Shown here piece by piece: positions 11,696 to 23,003 of a stretch of 64,000 nt of DNA. Each line of letters opens with the position of its first letter. Position 1 is the stretch's first letter. Position numbers and translations under genes: made by a program. This stretch comes from Chelydra serpentina (taxonomy: Eukaryota; Chordata; Testudines; Chelydridae). The notes under the pieces were generated by a model. The model made no database searches, was not told where the DNA came from, and worked only from the letters and a program-made list of their open reading frames with translations. Location of the stretch: positions 3,658,001-3,722,000 of the forward strand of contig JBAIAC010000018.1 in assembly GCA_037349315.1 (NCBI GenBank). The letters are read 5' to 3'.

Positions 11696-14600
11696 CAGAT
11701 GTGTGTGACTGTCTGTAGCTGCTTAATCCAAGATGGAAATGTCTTGTTTCCCATCTCTTGTGTTTTCCCACAAACTGGAGTAGTACAGGAAAGTTTCAGC
11801 AGACAAATAGTAACTGATAAATAAAATATCACTATTTTAGCTATTTATTTATTTATTTAAACATACACTGGCTTAATTTAGGTGAGCTCAAATGCATCAT
11901 CAGGTTTTCAGTGAGTGTTCAGCTCAACATATTAGTGTAGCAAAATAATAGGGGGGGGGGGTTGCGTCCATTGCACCTCTGAATAGATTTGGGGTTTATC
12001 TGCACTTGTTTGGATGATCCTGTTTAGCTGCTGCTAGATTAGGTAAACGAAGAAAATGGTACTAGTGGCTACCGGTGAAAAATTTGGTTTAAGTGACTTG
12101 TATCTGCCACAGTTTTCCTGTGTGATTCTAAGCAAGGATAGAATCAGATTCTCCAAAACAGTATTCTCCATGAGACTCTTCATTCTTTTCCTGTAGTCCC
12201 CTGCATCATTAACTACAGAATTTGGAAGGTGTGTAGTGAATGATCCATGGGGCCTACAAACAGCCTCATTGACGACATAATCCTGATCGATTCCCAGAAT
12301 ACAGTCTGTCCTGTGCACTGAATGAGGCAGTGGACTTGTGGCAAAAAATAATATGTGATCATGTAATTAAAGACTGTATTGTACTGTGTACTCACTAGAG
12401 GGCTGAATTAAGATTGTATAGATGGAGCATACTGTATTTGGTGTAGACAGTGTAATCAGTAGAAATGGAATGTTGAAAGAATTTTATTGCCAACTCTAAC
12501 AGACCTCTACTGAGCATGTGGAAACATTAGTTTTCAGAGGCTTATAACTCAGACAAATCTGGGTGGGATTTTTTCCACAAGGACAGCAAAAGCTGTCCCC
12601 AAAAGTGACCGCAAAAATCTGCTCCAGCGTATGAAGGTGCTATAGCTGCTCAGCAAAACAGTTGTCAACATTTTTCTTTTAACATTGCCCCAACCCCACC
12701 AAAAAGTACTCTCTCCCCCAATTGTGGTCCCCAAAACACCTCAACTTCTTTTTGCTAAAACTTTCCTAAAATGTTAACTTGAGGCAGACACCCATCATGG
12801 AAAAGTTTGACCTAAACAGTTAAATGTTTAGCGAAGTTGTAAGCAATAGAAAACAGCGTCTTAGAATGGAAAATGTTAGGCAACCCTAGCTATCTGATAC
12901 CTATTGCTATCAGTTTTGCCTATATTGAAACACTCAGATGAATATAATGCATTATTTGAAATCCCAGTAAACTAAAATATGAATCTTACTTCCAGATCTC
13001 TCTCATTGCCCTGTTAAAAAGGTCAAATGTCTCAACTCACTATGGAGGGAGTCTGGCTTAACCTGTTTTATATTAAGGGACAGCCTGATGTAGTATCCAG
13101 TCCTGTCTCTAGCTTCCATGGCTGACCATCACAATTTGACGCATTTACCCTGGAGAGAGAGTGTAGTTTATTTTTCAGTAGTTACTTCATATTTGTTTTG
13201 ACAGTTTGAAAAAAAGCTAACATGACTTTTAGTATTTTAGTAAATAGGTAGTAACTATTTTTTGAGTGCACGATTGCCATCTGGGCTAAAATACATACAT
13301 ACTGCATTTCATGGCAAGCTGATGCCTGGGTTGGGTAAAGAGATCCCATAACCCAGAGAAATGCAGTGAGGCTGGGAAAAAAATGAAATGTCTACACTCA
13401 GCAGAAGCTCCAATTGCTGAATGTGCTAGGACTCATTTGGGCTTCTTCAATAACATTTTGCAGAGCAAAGGCAGAATCTTCCAGTCATGTACCTTACTTA
13501 TTTTGACTGAGGCACTCCTTCATTATCCTTTGGTTTAGTGGGCACTTGAGTTACATGGTGGTCTTGTTTGGGGGGCGCTAGCAGGAGAGTGGAGCTCTTT
13601 TGACATATCCTTGGTGAGGTCGGATAGCTCGTCTGAAAGGGTAGTTAGCAGAGGTGATGCTTTCAAAAAAAAAAGTGAGGTTCTTTCTTAATCGTGTTTC
13701 TATTTTGATCATTTTGTGCATGTATGCATGTGAAAAGTGGGGCCAATAACTGGGCCAATATATCTGACAAAACCCTTCCTCTCTCTTGAAGCAAGTTGGA
13801 GCCTAGCAGCCTATGCTGTGCTTTCAGCGGGTGCCCCATCTTCACTTTTTTGAGGTGTGGGCTTCGTCACTGATTAAAAATGAAGATGGACAGAGATGGT
13901 CTTGTGTGGTTGCTGGGGAAGTAAGCTTGTCACAGCGCTGGTGTGTCTAAACAATTCCATGATGTTCCTTTCTCTCCCCCCCCCACCCAAGCGCCTCTTC
14001 TTCTTTACGCTTCACTGGGGCTGCAGTGTCTAATCAGTCCACGGGGATCAGAAGAGCTGGTAAAGTTATAACTTTCAACCTGAAATTTATTTTTTTCTCT
14101 CAGGATTTTTGTCATTTGGGAGTAGCCTAAAAAGTAAGCTTTGTAAGGCTAGTGGTCTGTTTAAAGTATTCAATCACAATGAGTCTATAATGATAAAATG
14201 TGACGTGTTTAAAAACTTTACTACAATTTAACCATTGCATATGAATTGTCTTTTAGAAAATAAACTTTTAAAAATGAGTAGCAATGTGTAATGTATTTCT
14301 GGGTCCATTTCTTCTTGAAAGTGGCAGTGTAATTATGACAATTACTTGACTAGACTTTTCTTATTGTATTAAAACTATATCTAAATTCTTTCTTCATGCC
14401 TCTATCCTCCTGTAAGAGGATTCTTCACCCCCTTCACTGAAGGAAAAGAGGCCTTGTGGAAGAATTGGCTGACGTTTATTAGACTAATTGGGAAGTTCTG
14501 GGCTTGTAAACATTTCACCATCAATGTTGTGTGTGTGGTAAATCATAGGGTTTCCTTCTGGTTTTCTCAACTACTTAGCATATCTCAATATTGTGTATTC

Positions 14601-15275
14601 ATACCAAATAAGGATTTTTTTTCTTACAGTGCCTGAAGGTATTTTTACTAGCAATTATTCAGGAATGAACAGACATCTACTGGCATCTCAGTCCAAATTT
14701 AAACTGCAAGTAGCGTGTCTGTCAGATGCTAGTGTAATAGCACTTTGGGGTGGGTTTTTTATTTTTGATTTTTTGGGGGGTCTTAAATTGTATTGGGAAA
14801 GAGTGATGCTGATTGGGGTATGGTAATATTTATTTGCACTCAGCCACTTAGCAAAGAAAACAGTAAACATTACACTGAGTACTTAATACTTATAAGTGGC
14901 AACCTGACTGAGTTTTGATTCTAATACATCTCAGTTCTGTTGTGTAATATCTGCACATGTGGGCACAAGCTTTTATCATGAGCTATTTTCTTCAATAGGA
15001 TGCTTTTTGAAGGCACTAGCCAAATATGTTAATATTACAAACAAACTATATCTTTTGAACATACCACTAGTCGGTTTATACAAACTCTCTGTTCTCTGTC
15101 AGCTATAGATGAAGGGATTCTCTATTTCCCTTTCTAGCTATCAGACTTCTTGGCAGCCATTTTCAAATGTGAGGAAAAAGTCATAAGCAGCAGTAGCAGT
15201 TTGTTTTAGACAGACTCAAGAACATGATCAGCCTGTAAGTTAAAATATTATACTAGAGTGTATGTATACTAGGTG

Positions 15276-15537
15276 TGATTCTGCAAGTTGCTGAGCACTC
15301 TGACCATCATCCTGCAAAGCACTTAAGCGTGTGCTTAATTTTGAGAACCGAAAAGCTTTTGTGTTGCTCAAAAGCTTGTCTCTTTCAGCAAAAGAAGTTG
15401 GTCCAATGAAAAATATATTACCTCACCCAGTTTCTCTTCAATTTTAAGTATGAGAGTCATCCCCTGGAGACTACTTAACATGCTTAATATTAAGCATCTG
15501 CTTAAGTGCTTCACTGCTCAGCCCCTTGCAGATTCAA
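15276..15537. repeat. Palindromic interspersed repeat split by a SINE fragment
   Basis: The left half (about 15276-15345) contains CTGCAAAGCACTTAAGC and the right half (15449-15537) runs back through GCTTAAGTGCTTCACTGC, so the two are broadly inverted. The same repeat type occurs at 5985-6100. A 94-bp insertion at 15346-15439 interrupts it. Confidence 0.6.
15346..15439 (+). mobile_element. SINE-like fragment inserted in a palindromic repeat
   Basis: AAAAGCTTGTCTCTTTCAGC followed by AGAAGTTGGTCCAATGAAAA and a TATTACCTCACCCAG end resembles a sauropsid short retroposon tail. The flanks AATTTTGAG (15337-15345) and AATTTTAAG (15440-15448) differ at one base, consistent with a target duplication. 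The family assignment is uncertain. Confidence 0.6.
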
Positions 15538-16889
15538 GTCTATATTCTTACTCATTTGGTTACTCAAGTTTGCAAGAAGAGAGTGGGTTTTTTGAAGGGG
15601 GACATGACCCATATTCCTAGATACGTTTTCTTCAACTCAACTTGGATGGCCTTTTGACTATGTACTGCATGACCAGCTAATTCTGGAGAATGCAGTAAAT
15701 GAAATGGTTTGGGGAGTCTTCCGGGTGAGAGAAGTGGCATTGTTTAAAGGAATGTAGTAAACAGTTATTCACTTGTTTGTTTTACCCAGCTACAGTCCTG
15801 TAAAGACCGTTGAAATGCTCTCATTTATCTTGGTAACTATTTTTTGCTCTCAAGTGGCAGACTGGTATCTATCAAGAAGACATTTCCTTTTTTGGTATTG
15901 TGTGAAAGTCTCTCCTATCTGGGGCTACAGACCAAATAGTTGAACTTCAGAACCAAACAGTGATAGCTGACATTTTTGGCTAAAGCTGACATATTTTTGA
16001 AGAGTCGTGGAATTTGCTGTTTGGAAGAGAAATCTGATATCTGGAAACAGAAATCACATTCAATCTCTAGAGTTAACAACAGTTTCTTTCAACTGTTGCT
16101 GAAGATCTTAAGTGCTTTTAAAATTGGTTATAGATCTGAGGTTTCAAAAACCTTAAACCCCTTTTCACTAGATAATCAGAGGAGACTTTATTTTGTCTCT
16201 GGCCCGTTGAACTGTTCACCTTCTCTTGGGAGTGTTCCCTTTGTCAGTTCATGTACATTTGAACATTAAAACTGCTGATCATTACAAATTTGAGCATCAT
16301 GTGTTTGTTTTGATACACGTGACCTGATTAAAACTGCTGCTGTAGTAAGAGAACAACCTTGGTCAGCTCCACTCTGTGCTGGATGGTTTGGGGTTAAATA
16401 AGGGCTCATTGACATCATTGAATGACTACAATAGTCTGCTAAAATAAAAGATTAAGGAACCATGGAGTGTATTGACTTGTTGCTTCGACTGATTCCTCTG
16501 TTGGATGGGAACAGCTGCCGTCTTCTCCCTGCTCCTCTTTGCAGTGAGAAAGTGCTACTCTCACCACATCAGTACATGCAACAGGGCATAAGTATACAAC
16601 TTTAGGTTACTTGGCTGCTGATGTTACCAAGTCTCAATCCTCCACATCGTCGGTGCCTTCAGTGTGCTTTATTGGCTCCCCACTATGTAACTCTCTTGTG
16701 TAGTAATTAATCCTCTGAACTTTAAAAAAATGTGTTCTGTAACTTGTTCTCTGCCTAGTCAGTTTGCGTCTCAGTTGCCTGCTTTCAGCTACCATGTTAT
16801 ACTGATAACTTGCATATTTACCTCTACTCCCAACTTAACTTCCTCAGTTTAATCCCACAACCGTGCTTGTTTCTCTGATGTCATCTTGG

Positions 16890-17175
16890 AATGCCTTGCC
16901 ATCAACTCAAACTTGACGTTGTCATAACTGAGCTCTTGATCTTATCCTCCACTATCCCTCCTCACCTTTTTCTGTTGCTGTTCAGAAGACCACCACCCTC
17001 TCAGTCATTCAGGCCCATAACCAGTGTTTTCTGCCACATGTGCCCCAGGCGTATCTAAAATCTGCTGCTGCTTCCTCTCTACAGTTTCCAAGAGCCAACT
17101 TTTACTCTTAGTCCACATCTGAAACTCTACTCCAGGCCCTTATTTCCTATCTTGACTCCTGCATTACCCTCCTCT
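16890..17175 (+). mobile_element. L2/CR1-type LINE fragment (reverse-transcriptase region)
   Basis: The order ACTGAGCTCTTGATCTTATC, TCAGTCATTCAGGCCCATAA and CTACTCCAGGCCC corresponds to a widespread Jockey-clade LINE reverse-transcriptase region, in broken frames. A related fragment is at 38930-39215. It is old and diverged; assignment is from pattern only. Confidence 0.45.
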
Positions 17176-17304
17176 TAGGTTTACTGACATCATTAATCTG
17201 TTATACATATTTTATTGTAAGTAAACAAACAACCTTGCAAACTGTATACAGTGAGTTTCAACAGCCAAGTAAACACATTACCCTCCTACTCCCTATTTTT
17301 GTTT

Positions 17305-17577
17305 GTCTGTGTCTACACTGCCTTTTGGAGTGAGCTTCCCAGCTTGGGCTAGCTTGGCTTACACTAGCACTCTAAAAATAGCTGTATAGACCGCGCTTCA
17401 ACCGTGGGTTGGAACCTGGGCTCTGAAGCCTAGGGTGGGGGTTGGCTTCAGAGCCTGAGCTGCCACTCTAAAAATAACTGGACAAACAGTGCTTTGGAGT
17501 GCTCGTGCCAGCACGCTAACCCACATCTGTTGACCTGGGCTGGGAGGCTCGCTCCACAATGCTGTGTAGACATACCC
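17305..17577. mobile_element. PIF/Harbinger-like MITE
   Basis: Left end GTGTCTACACTG and right end GTGTAGACATACCC are inverted copies of the terminal motif shared by about a dozen elements in this window. The interior has inverted segments around GGGCTAGC and CTCTAAAAATA. The flanking triplets are too decayed to show a target duplication. Confidence 0.65.
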
Positions 17578-17599
17578 TCCTACTTTCATTGAATTTTTT

Positions 17600-17705
17600 T
17601 TTTTTAAAGTTGGGGACAGAGCCAAGCTCTTACTATGTGTTTGCACAGTGCCTAAAACAATGGGGCCCTTCCTGACTTGAGTCTCTAGGTACTGCTGTAA
17701 TAAGT
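17600..17705 (+). mobile_element. L2-type LINE 3' tail fragment
   Basis: TTTGCACAGTGCCTAAAACA, ATGGGGCCCTTCCTGACTTG and a terminal AATAAGTATTAATGA match the conserved tail seen at the ends of L2-type LINEs and their partner SINEs. A similar tail ends the element at 8280-8545. Confidence 0.55.
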
Positions 17706-18972
17706 ATTAATGATATTTTGGTAAAAAATGTCTGCTTAACTTTTAAAAAATATTTTACATTCCTTTATACTTAAAAGGAACTACTTAAGTATTGTTAAAT
17801 GGTTATTGTTGCATTGTTACTCCCAATGCACTAAGCCAAGTGCATGTAGAAACACAGTTAACCCAAAATAATAAATAACTAAATTACAAGTCCACTTTTA
17901 GCAAGTGTCTATGAACTGCATTGCTGATTCAAGCCCTTAGAATACATTTCCGTTCTACTAAAGGCTGAAATTGGGGAAGGAGAGGGGAGATTGAAAAAAG
18001 TTAATGGGTTTTAACTTTCAAAAGAAAATGTTTTCTAAAATGCTGTGGTTTTTCTTTTTAATTCCTTATCAAATTGAAGCAGCTACTGTTGAGTATATTG
18101 TATTTACAATAATGATTGAGGTAGAGTTGCACGAAATATTGCCATTAGCAAATGAAATGATCTTATGATAGACTTTATATAAAGTCTATATAAAGTTTAT
18201 CATATCTGGGTGAGAATGCAGAACAGCAGAAATCTTAAAATGGAAAAAAAAACTTTAACAGGTAAATACTTAACTTTTCATTTAAAATGGTCCATGTAAT
18301 CCAGTCAAGTTAAATCAGGTTTGGATTAAACTACTCAATGTTAAATTTCTAATAGGAGCTTTTTTTGTTTGTTTTTTGGACATGTATAGTCCATTGCTTT
18401 CAACTTGGGCACTTGCTTCTGGTTCGGCAGGGAGAAAAGCCTAGTCTGAGAGGAACACAATTTGTACTGCCTTAATTTAATTAACCCTCTGGCTAAAAAT
18501 GTCTTGCTGTCAAAATGAAATCCACCAGGTGTGTGTGTTTTTTTGTTTTTTTGTTGCTAGCTCTCTTCAGAAGTGACAATTACTCTCTGCCTTAGCAGAG
18601 TGGAGGGACAGGGAGAGTATATGACAGGACAGGCATAAGGGAGATTGTGAGTGCTCACTATCAAATCACCTTTTTATTAACAAAGATAATTGGCAAAAAG
18701 CCTCAGATGGCAACCAATGAAAACCTAGTTATCTGCATAGCAGGTGCTATGAGAGTGTATCTTTATAGGGCAGTTTTGTGAAAAGCACTTGCCACTCTAG
18801 CTCAATCAACTCTTGTCTGCAAGTAGGAATCGAAGTACTCCATTTGCCTTTAGACATCCTGTTTCACTTCCTAAGTCTCTCCCTTTTCTCTTCTAGTCTT
18901 TGCAAAAGCATTGCACATATAGGACCGGATCCTCAACTGGGGTAAAATCAACATAGCTCCATTGACTTAAAC

Positions 18973-19045
18973 TAGTGGTTCTCAACCAATTTACCATTGT
19001 GGGCCACAGCTGTGTGCTGACTGGGCTGCAGGTTGAGAACCACTG
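18973..19045. mobile_element. Very short hAT MITE (73 bp), probable
   Basis: Ends TAGTGGTTCTCAACC and the inverse of CAGTGGTTCTCAACC agree at 14 of 15 positions and fit the hAT-Charlie terminus. The 8-bp flanks ACTTAAAC and ACTATAGG match at only 4 of 8, so the duplication is not proven. Confidence 0.65.
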
Positions 19046-19051
19046 ACTATA

Positions 19052-19313
19052 GGGCTAGTCTACACTGGCAACACTAAAGGGCTGCCGCAGCAGTGCTTTA
19101 ACATGCCTTCTGTGGTCACGTCGCAGCGCTGGGAGAGAGCTCTCCCAGCCCTCTAAAAAACCCCACCGCCACGAGGTGTGCGGCTCCCAGCGCTGGTGCA
19201 CTGTCTACACTGGTGCTTTACAGCGGTGAAACTTGCTGTGCTCAGGGGGGTGTTTTTTCACAGCCCTGAGTGAGAAAGTTTCAGCGCTGTAAATTGCCAG
19301 TGTAGACAAGGCC
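19052..19313. mobile_element. PIF/Harbinger-like MITE
   Basis: Ends GGGCTAGTCTACACTGGCAA and the inverse of GGCCTTGTCTACACTGGCAA differ at only a few bases. Flanking triplets are ATA and TTA, near the TWA duplication typical of Harbinger elements. The interior has inverted copies of CAGCGCTG. Confidence 0.8.
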
Positions 19314-19499
19314 TTAGATCATCTGAGGATCTGGCCTATGTTTTCATCATTAGGCGACTGTCGTCCTGAAGAAACTTCAGCTCTTAGTATTTTGTGTCCT
19401 CTTTCCTTTTTTAATCCTTCTGTCCCAACTATCTACCAGATGAAACATGAAGCCTGTTGGGTTTTTCGTTTGGTCAGGAGAGGTAGGCTATAGTACTGA

Positions 19500-19792
19500 G
19501 GATATGGTTTACACTGTAATCACGGGATATTATTAAAGCTCAAGTAGACACACCTGAGCTAGCTTTAATCTAGCCTGCTTGGATAGTGAAGCCACGGCAG
19601 CGTGTGTTTTAGTGTGTGGATTAGCCCTGCAAGTGATTACCCCAGGTTATGGGTGGGCTCATACACCCTGTGCAGAAGCAGGCGTTGCCATGGTTTCACA
19701 GTTCTGGGACCTGCCTATCTTGAGAAAAGCTAGCTCAGGTATGTCTACTTAAGCTGCAGTGACATCCTGTGATTGCAGCATAGACATAACCC
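19500..19792. mobile_element. PIF/Harbinger-like element, diverged
   Basis: The left end has GGTTTACACTGTAATCACGG and the right end inverts to a similar CTGCAATCACAGGAT preceded by TATGTCTATG. Inside, GTAGACACACCTGAGCTAGC is mirrored by GCTAGCTCAGGTATGTCTAC. No clear target duplication survives. Confidence 0.55.
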
Positions 19793-19956
19793 GAGTGTTG
19801 CATTTCCTGCAAACAGATCAAAAATTCTGCATTGGGAAACGAATTGTCGGTCTACAAACAGGAACTTAACCTTGCTGCCTTGATTTTTATGCTAATTCAA
19901 AACATCAGTTGACAAAACTAGGATTTCAGGCTTTCTCCGATGCATACTTCTGTTTT

Positions 19957-20040
19957 GAGTGAAATTTTGTGGCCTGAGTTATGCAGGAGGTCAGTTTAGA
20001 TGAGCCTAATGATCCCTTCTGGCTTTAAAATCTGTTAAGA
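19957..20040 (+). mobile_element. CR1 LINE 3' tail fragment
   Basis: TGTGGCCTGAGTTATGCAGG, AGGTCAGTTTAGATGA and GATCCCTTCTGGCTTTAAAA follow the CR1 3'-end consensus in order. Severely 5'-truncated. Confidence 0.8.
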
Positions 20041-21169
20041 CAGTTTGACAGACATCCTTTTTATAGTGTTGGGTTGCGTTTGTTCTCTACCAGTTTGCAA
20101 ACAGGTAACCTATAGACTGTGGCAAGATCTCAGCAACATTTCAAAGCTCATTTTGTACAACCATACCAGTTTTTTGCTTGGGCATAGATTTACTTCATTC
20201 TTGGTTCAATAGAAACTTAAACTTTTTTGAATTTCATTCACCCTTTATGAAAAGAGACTATTCTGCCAAAGTACGGATATGTTGCCTTTCCGGAAGGTAA
20301 GGTCTTCTGTGGCAATCTGTGCTTTTAAAAACAACCCTTAGATAGTATTAACTGAGTTGGAAGTAATAATCTCAAAGTTACCAGTTGAGCATGACCATTC
20401 CCAGTCCACTCAGTTTGTCTGTTTTGGAAGGGGGATTGGAACTTTGTTTAACAGGTTTGATCTAAGCAAGATGAAAATATAGATATGCTGGGGGCCACTC
20501 AAGAGGCTGCATTGCAGTGTAGCAGAGCTGGGTTCAATTTACAGGCTAGCTGATTCTTGGAATGTGATGGAAGCAAAAGAGTCCCTAAAAAGGGCATAGT
20601 TCAAGTTACTCAACTTTCTGGGTTTACAAATCTCCATTGACTGGCATTGAAACGGGTGCAGGGGAGTCAGAGGGAAGACAAAATCCTTTCCCAGCCTCCT
20701 TGAATAGGTGGGAGGTGCTTAAAGTGTGGCGTCCTTGCAATGAAAGTCAATGCAGTGACATACTCAGTTCATGAATACGAAAGTAATCAATGTTAACTCT
20801 TGTGACTTTATTACCAGTTTCACATCATTTGTTGGGGTGGTTTTTTTGGTGTGTTTTAAAAGTCCTAACTCCTGGGACTTGTGCATGTCACATGAAAACA
20901 GTTTCTCAATTTAAAATAAATAAGCCCTCATAATTGGGGAGAAAAGCTTGAAAACATGATCCCTAAAGGCTCAAAAACCAGAAAGCAAATGAAAAGTCAA
21001 AATATATTTGGCTGTAAAATCGTGAGATAAGCCTCAAAAGTCATGAGATTTTTTTTAATCTTGTGGTTTTCTTTCAATGCATGGTCATAGCAATACCAAG
21101 TGCCATAGTTGGATAGCGTAATAAATATTGCCAGGCTTTAAGATACAGCCATGGCTTTGCTTGTTGTAC

Positions 21170-21173
<4 letters not shown>

Positions 21174-21214
<41 letters not shown>

Positions 21215-21218
21215 CGCA
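21174..21218. repeat. (TG)n(CG)n alternating purine-pyrimidine tract
   Basis: About 16 TG units run directly into about 5 CG units (CGCGCGCGCGC to 21217). This is the type of sequence with strong Z-DNA potential, and it keeps CpG-only dinucleotides within an AT-rich intron. Confidence 0.95.
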
Positions 21219-21815
21219 TGGGGTGGATTTCTTAATGAACTGCTGGTGATGTTTTAGATGCACATACATTTAGATGCAAATAGGCAAACTGTTAACATAG
21301 GTGTGTCTTCAGAGCTTTACTATCAGAGTTAAATTCATTTCAGTGTGTATTGGATGAAAATAGATCGATTTACTCTTCTTTTAAAATGATCAGAACGTAC
21401 TTAATAAAACAGAAATTGGTCAACTGATGCATGTTATCATTTACTGTATCTTTCTTAGAGTAAAATACATTGTGCAGCAGCTGGTTTTTTAAGACATTCA
21501 GAAATAATATGTGGTAGAATTTGACCCTGTCAGAAAAACAGGGCAAAGCGTCTGGTTGTTGACTCTTCCTTTAGCTTCCTATGACTATAGCAGAAGAGGA
21601 AGCATTTTTTTTAAAAAGGGGGGAGGTGGTATTTGAATGCTCTTTCCTGTCTGTGAGGATTTGAGTTGCTGTTAGACAAATACAACTGCAGTGCCCTGAA
21701 ACTTGTTTCAGTCAAATCATAAATTAAATTTCAGAGGAGCTCTTTAGCTATTTGTTTGCACATCAAACTTTGTTCTGAATCATACTTTGTATGTAATGTA
21801 TTAGGGGATTTCGAA

Positions 21816-22102
21816 GGCTATGTCTACACTAGAGAGCTTACAGCGGGGTAGCTGTATCGATGCAGCTGCACTGCTCTTGTGTAGCTATTCTGTGCCAACG
21901 GGAGAGTGCTATCTTGTCAACAAAATTAAACCACTCCAAATGAGCGGCAATAGCTATGTGGGTGGGAGAAGCTCTCCTGCTGACATAACGCTGTGCACAT
22001 TACGCTGGCATAACTTATGTTGCTCAGGAGTGTGGGGGGTTTTCACACTCCTGAGTGACATAAATTTTCCCAACATAAGAGGTAGTGAATAGATAGATAG
22101 CC
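21816..22102. mobile_element. PIF/Harbinger-like element, diverged
   Basis: Left end GGCTATGTCTACACTAGAG; the right end inverts to GGCTATCTATCTATTCACTA. The interior has the family's CTCTCCTGCTGACATAACGC and CACTCCTGAGTGACATAA blocks. Flanking triplets GAA and TTA are decayed. Confidence 0.7.
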
Positions 22103-22583
22103 TTAATCTCTGTATTAAGGTTAGAAACTTACTTCCTAATAGTCCCAATACCTTCCTTTCAAACAAAATCTCTTCATCTGAACATACTGAGTAGAATTCT
22201 AGTATAAGTAAGAATAAAAGAACAGAGTGGATGGCTCTGAAGAGGTTACTGGACACTGTGTATAAATAAAATACTGCTATTTTCATAATAAAATATTGGA
22301 AATAGGGAAATGCGCACATTGTGTTTCTAGAGCTGATTTTAGCATCAGGGTATTCACCTGTGAAGCAATCCTGATTTAAAATAAAACAAACTATATATTT
22401 ACTAAACTACAGTTAATGCCTTTAAATATTTAAGGGAAAGATAGATGCATGTGGTGTGTAGTTGCTGGTGAGTATTTGTATTTGTATAAATCAGTGTGGT
22501 TTTGTTGTCTTGACTGGTGCTAGCTGAGCATCTGGCCCAGGGTTTTTCTTTTGTTTGCCTTAACAAGGGAGCTTCTCTCCTTT

Positions 22584-22629
22584 GGGGAATCCCCCCGGGA
22601 ATTAGGAAATGAGCCTGGTGGGGAATCCC
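22584..22629 (+). promoter_or_regulatory. Paired NF-kappaB-like motifs (tentative)
   Basis: GGGGAATCCC occurs twice, at 22584-22593 and 22620-22629. It fits the kappaB consensus GGGRNNYYCC. Two exact decamers 36 bp apart stand out, but nothing else shows function. Confidence 0.25.
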
Positions 22630-22843
22630 TGAACATACACTTACATTCCTCTAAATAAACTGTTGATAATGAGCAGAGAGGCTAAGACTTGCACAAAAGC
22701 AGAGCTCTTACCATATTATTTACTGAAGATTAATAAAAAGTAGTATTTAAAATACAGTAAAAGTTAAACCTACTGATGTAGAGAAACCCAATTACAATAT
22801 ACCTTTCCTGACAATTTGAGGGAGAATTTACAGAAAATAGTTT

Positions 22844-23003
22844 CAGAGGGGTAGCTGTGTTAGTCTGTTTCAGTAAATAACAAGGAGTCTTGTGGCACCT
22901 TAGAGACTAACAAATTTATTTGGGCATACGTTTTTGTGGGCCATGACCCGCTTCATCAGATGTATGGAGTGAAAAATACAGTAGACAGTCATAAGTATAT
23001 AGC
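22844..23003 (+). mobile_element. Turtle-type SINE-like retroposon, about 160 bp
   Basis: GTAGCTGTGTTAGTCTGTTT, GTCTTGTGGCACCTTAGAGA, CTAACAAATTTATTTGGGCA and GACCCGCTTCATCAGATG are, in order, the segments of an interspersed retroposon abundant in turtles. The flanks AAATAGTTT (22835-22843 and 23004-23012) form a perfect 9-bp target duplication. The head of the same repeat class occurs at 59510. Confidence 0.82.
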
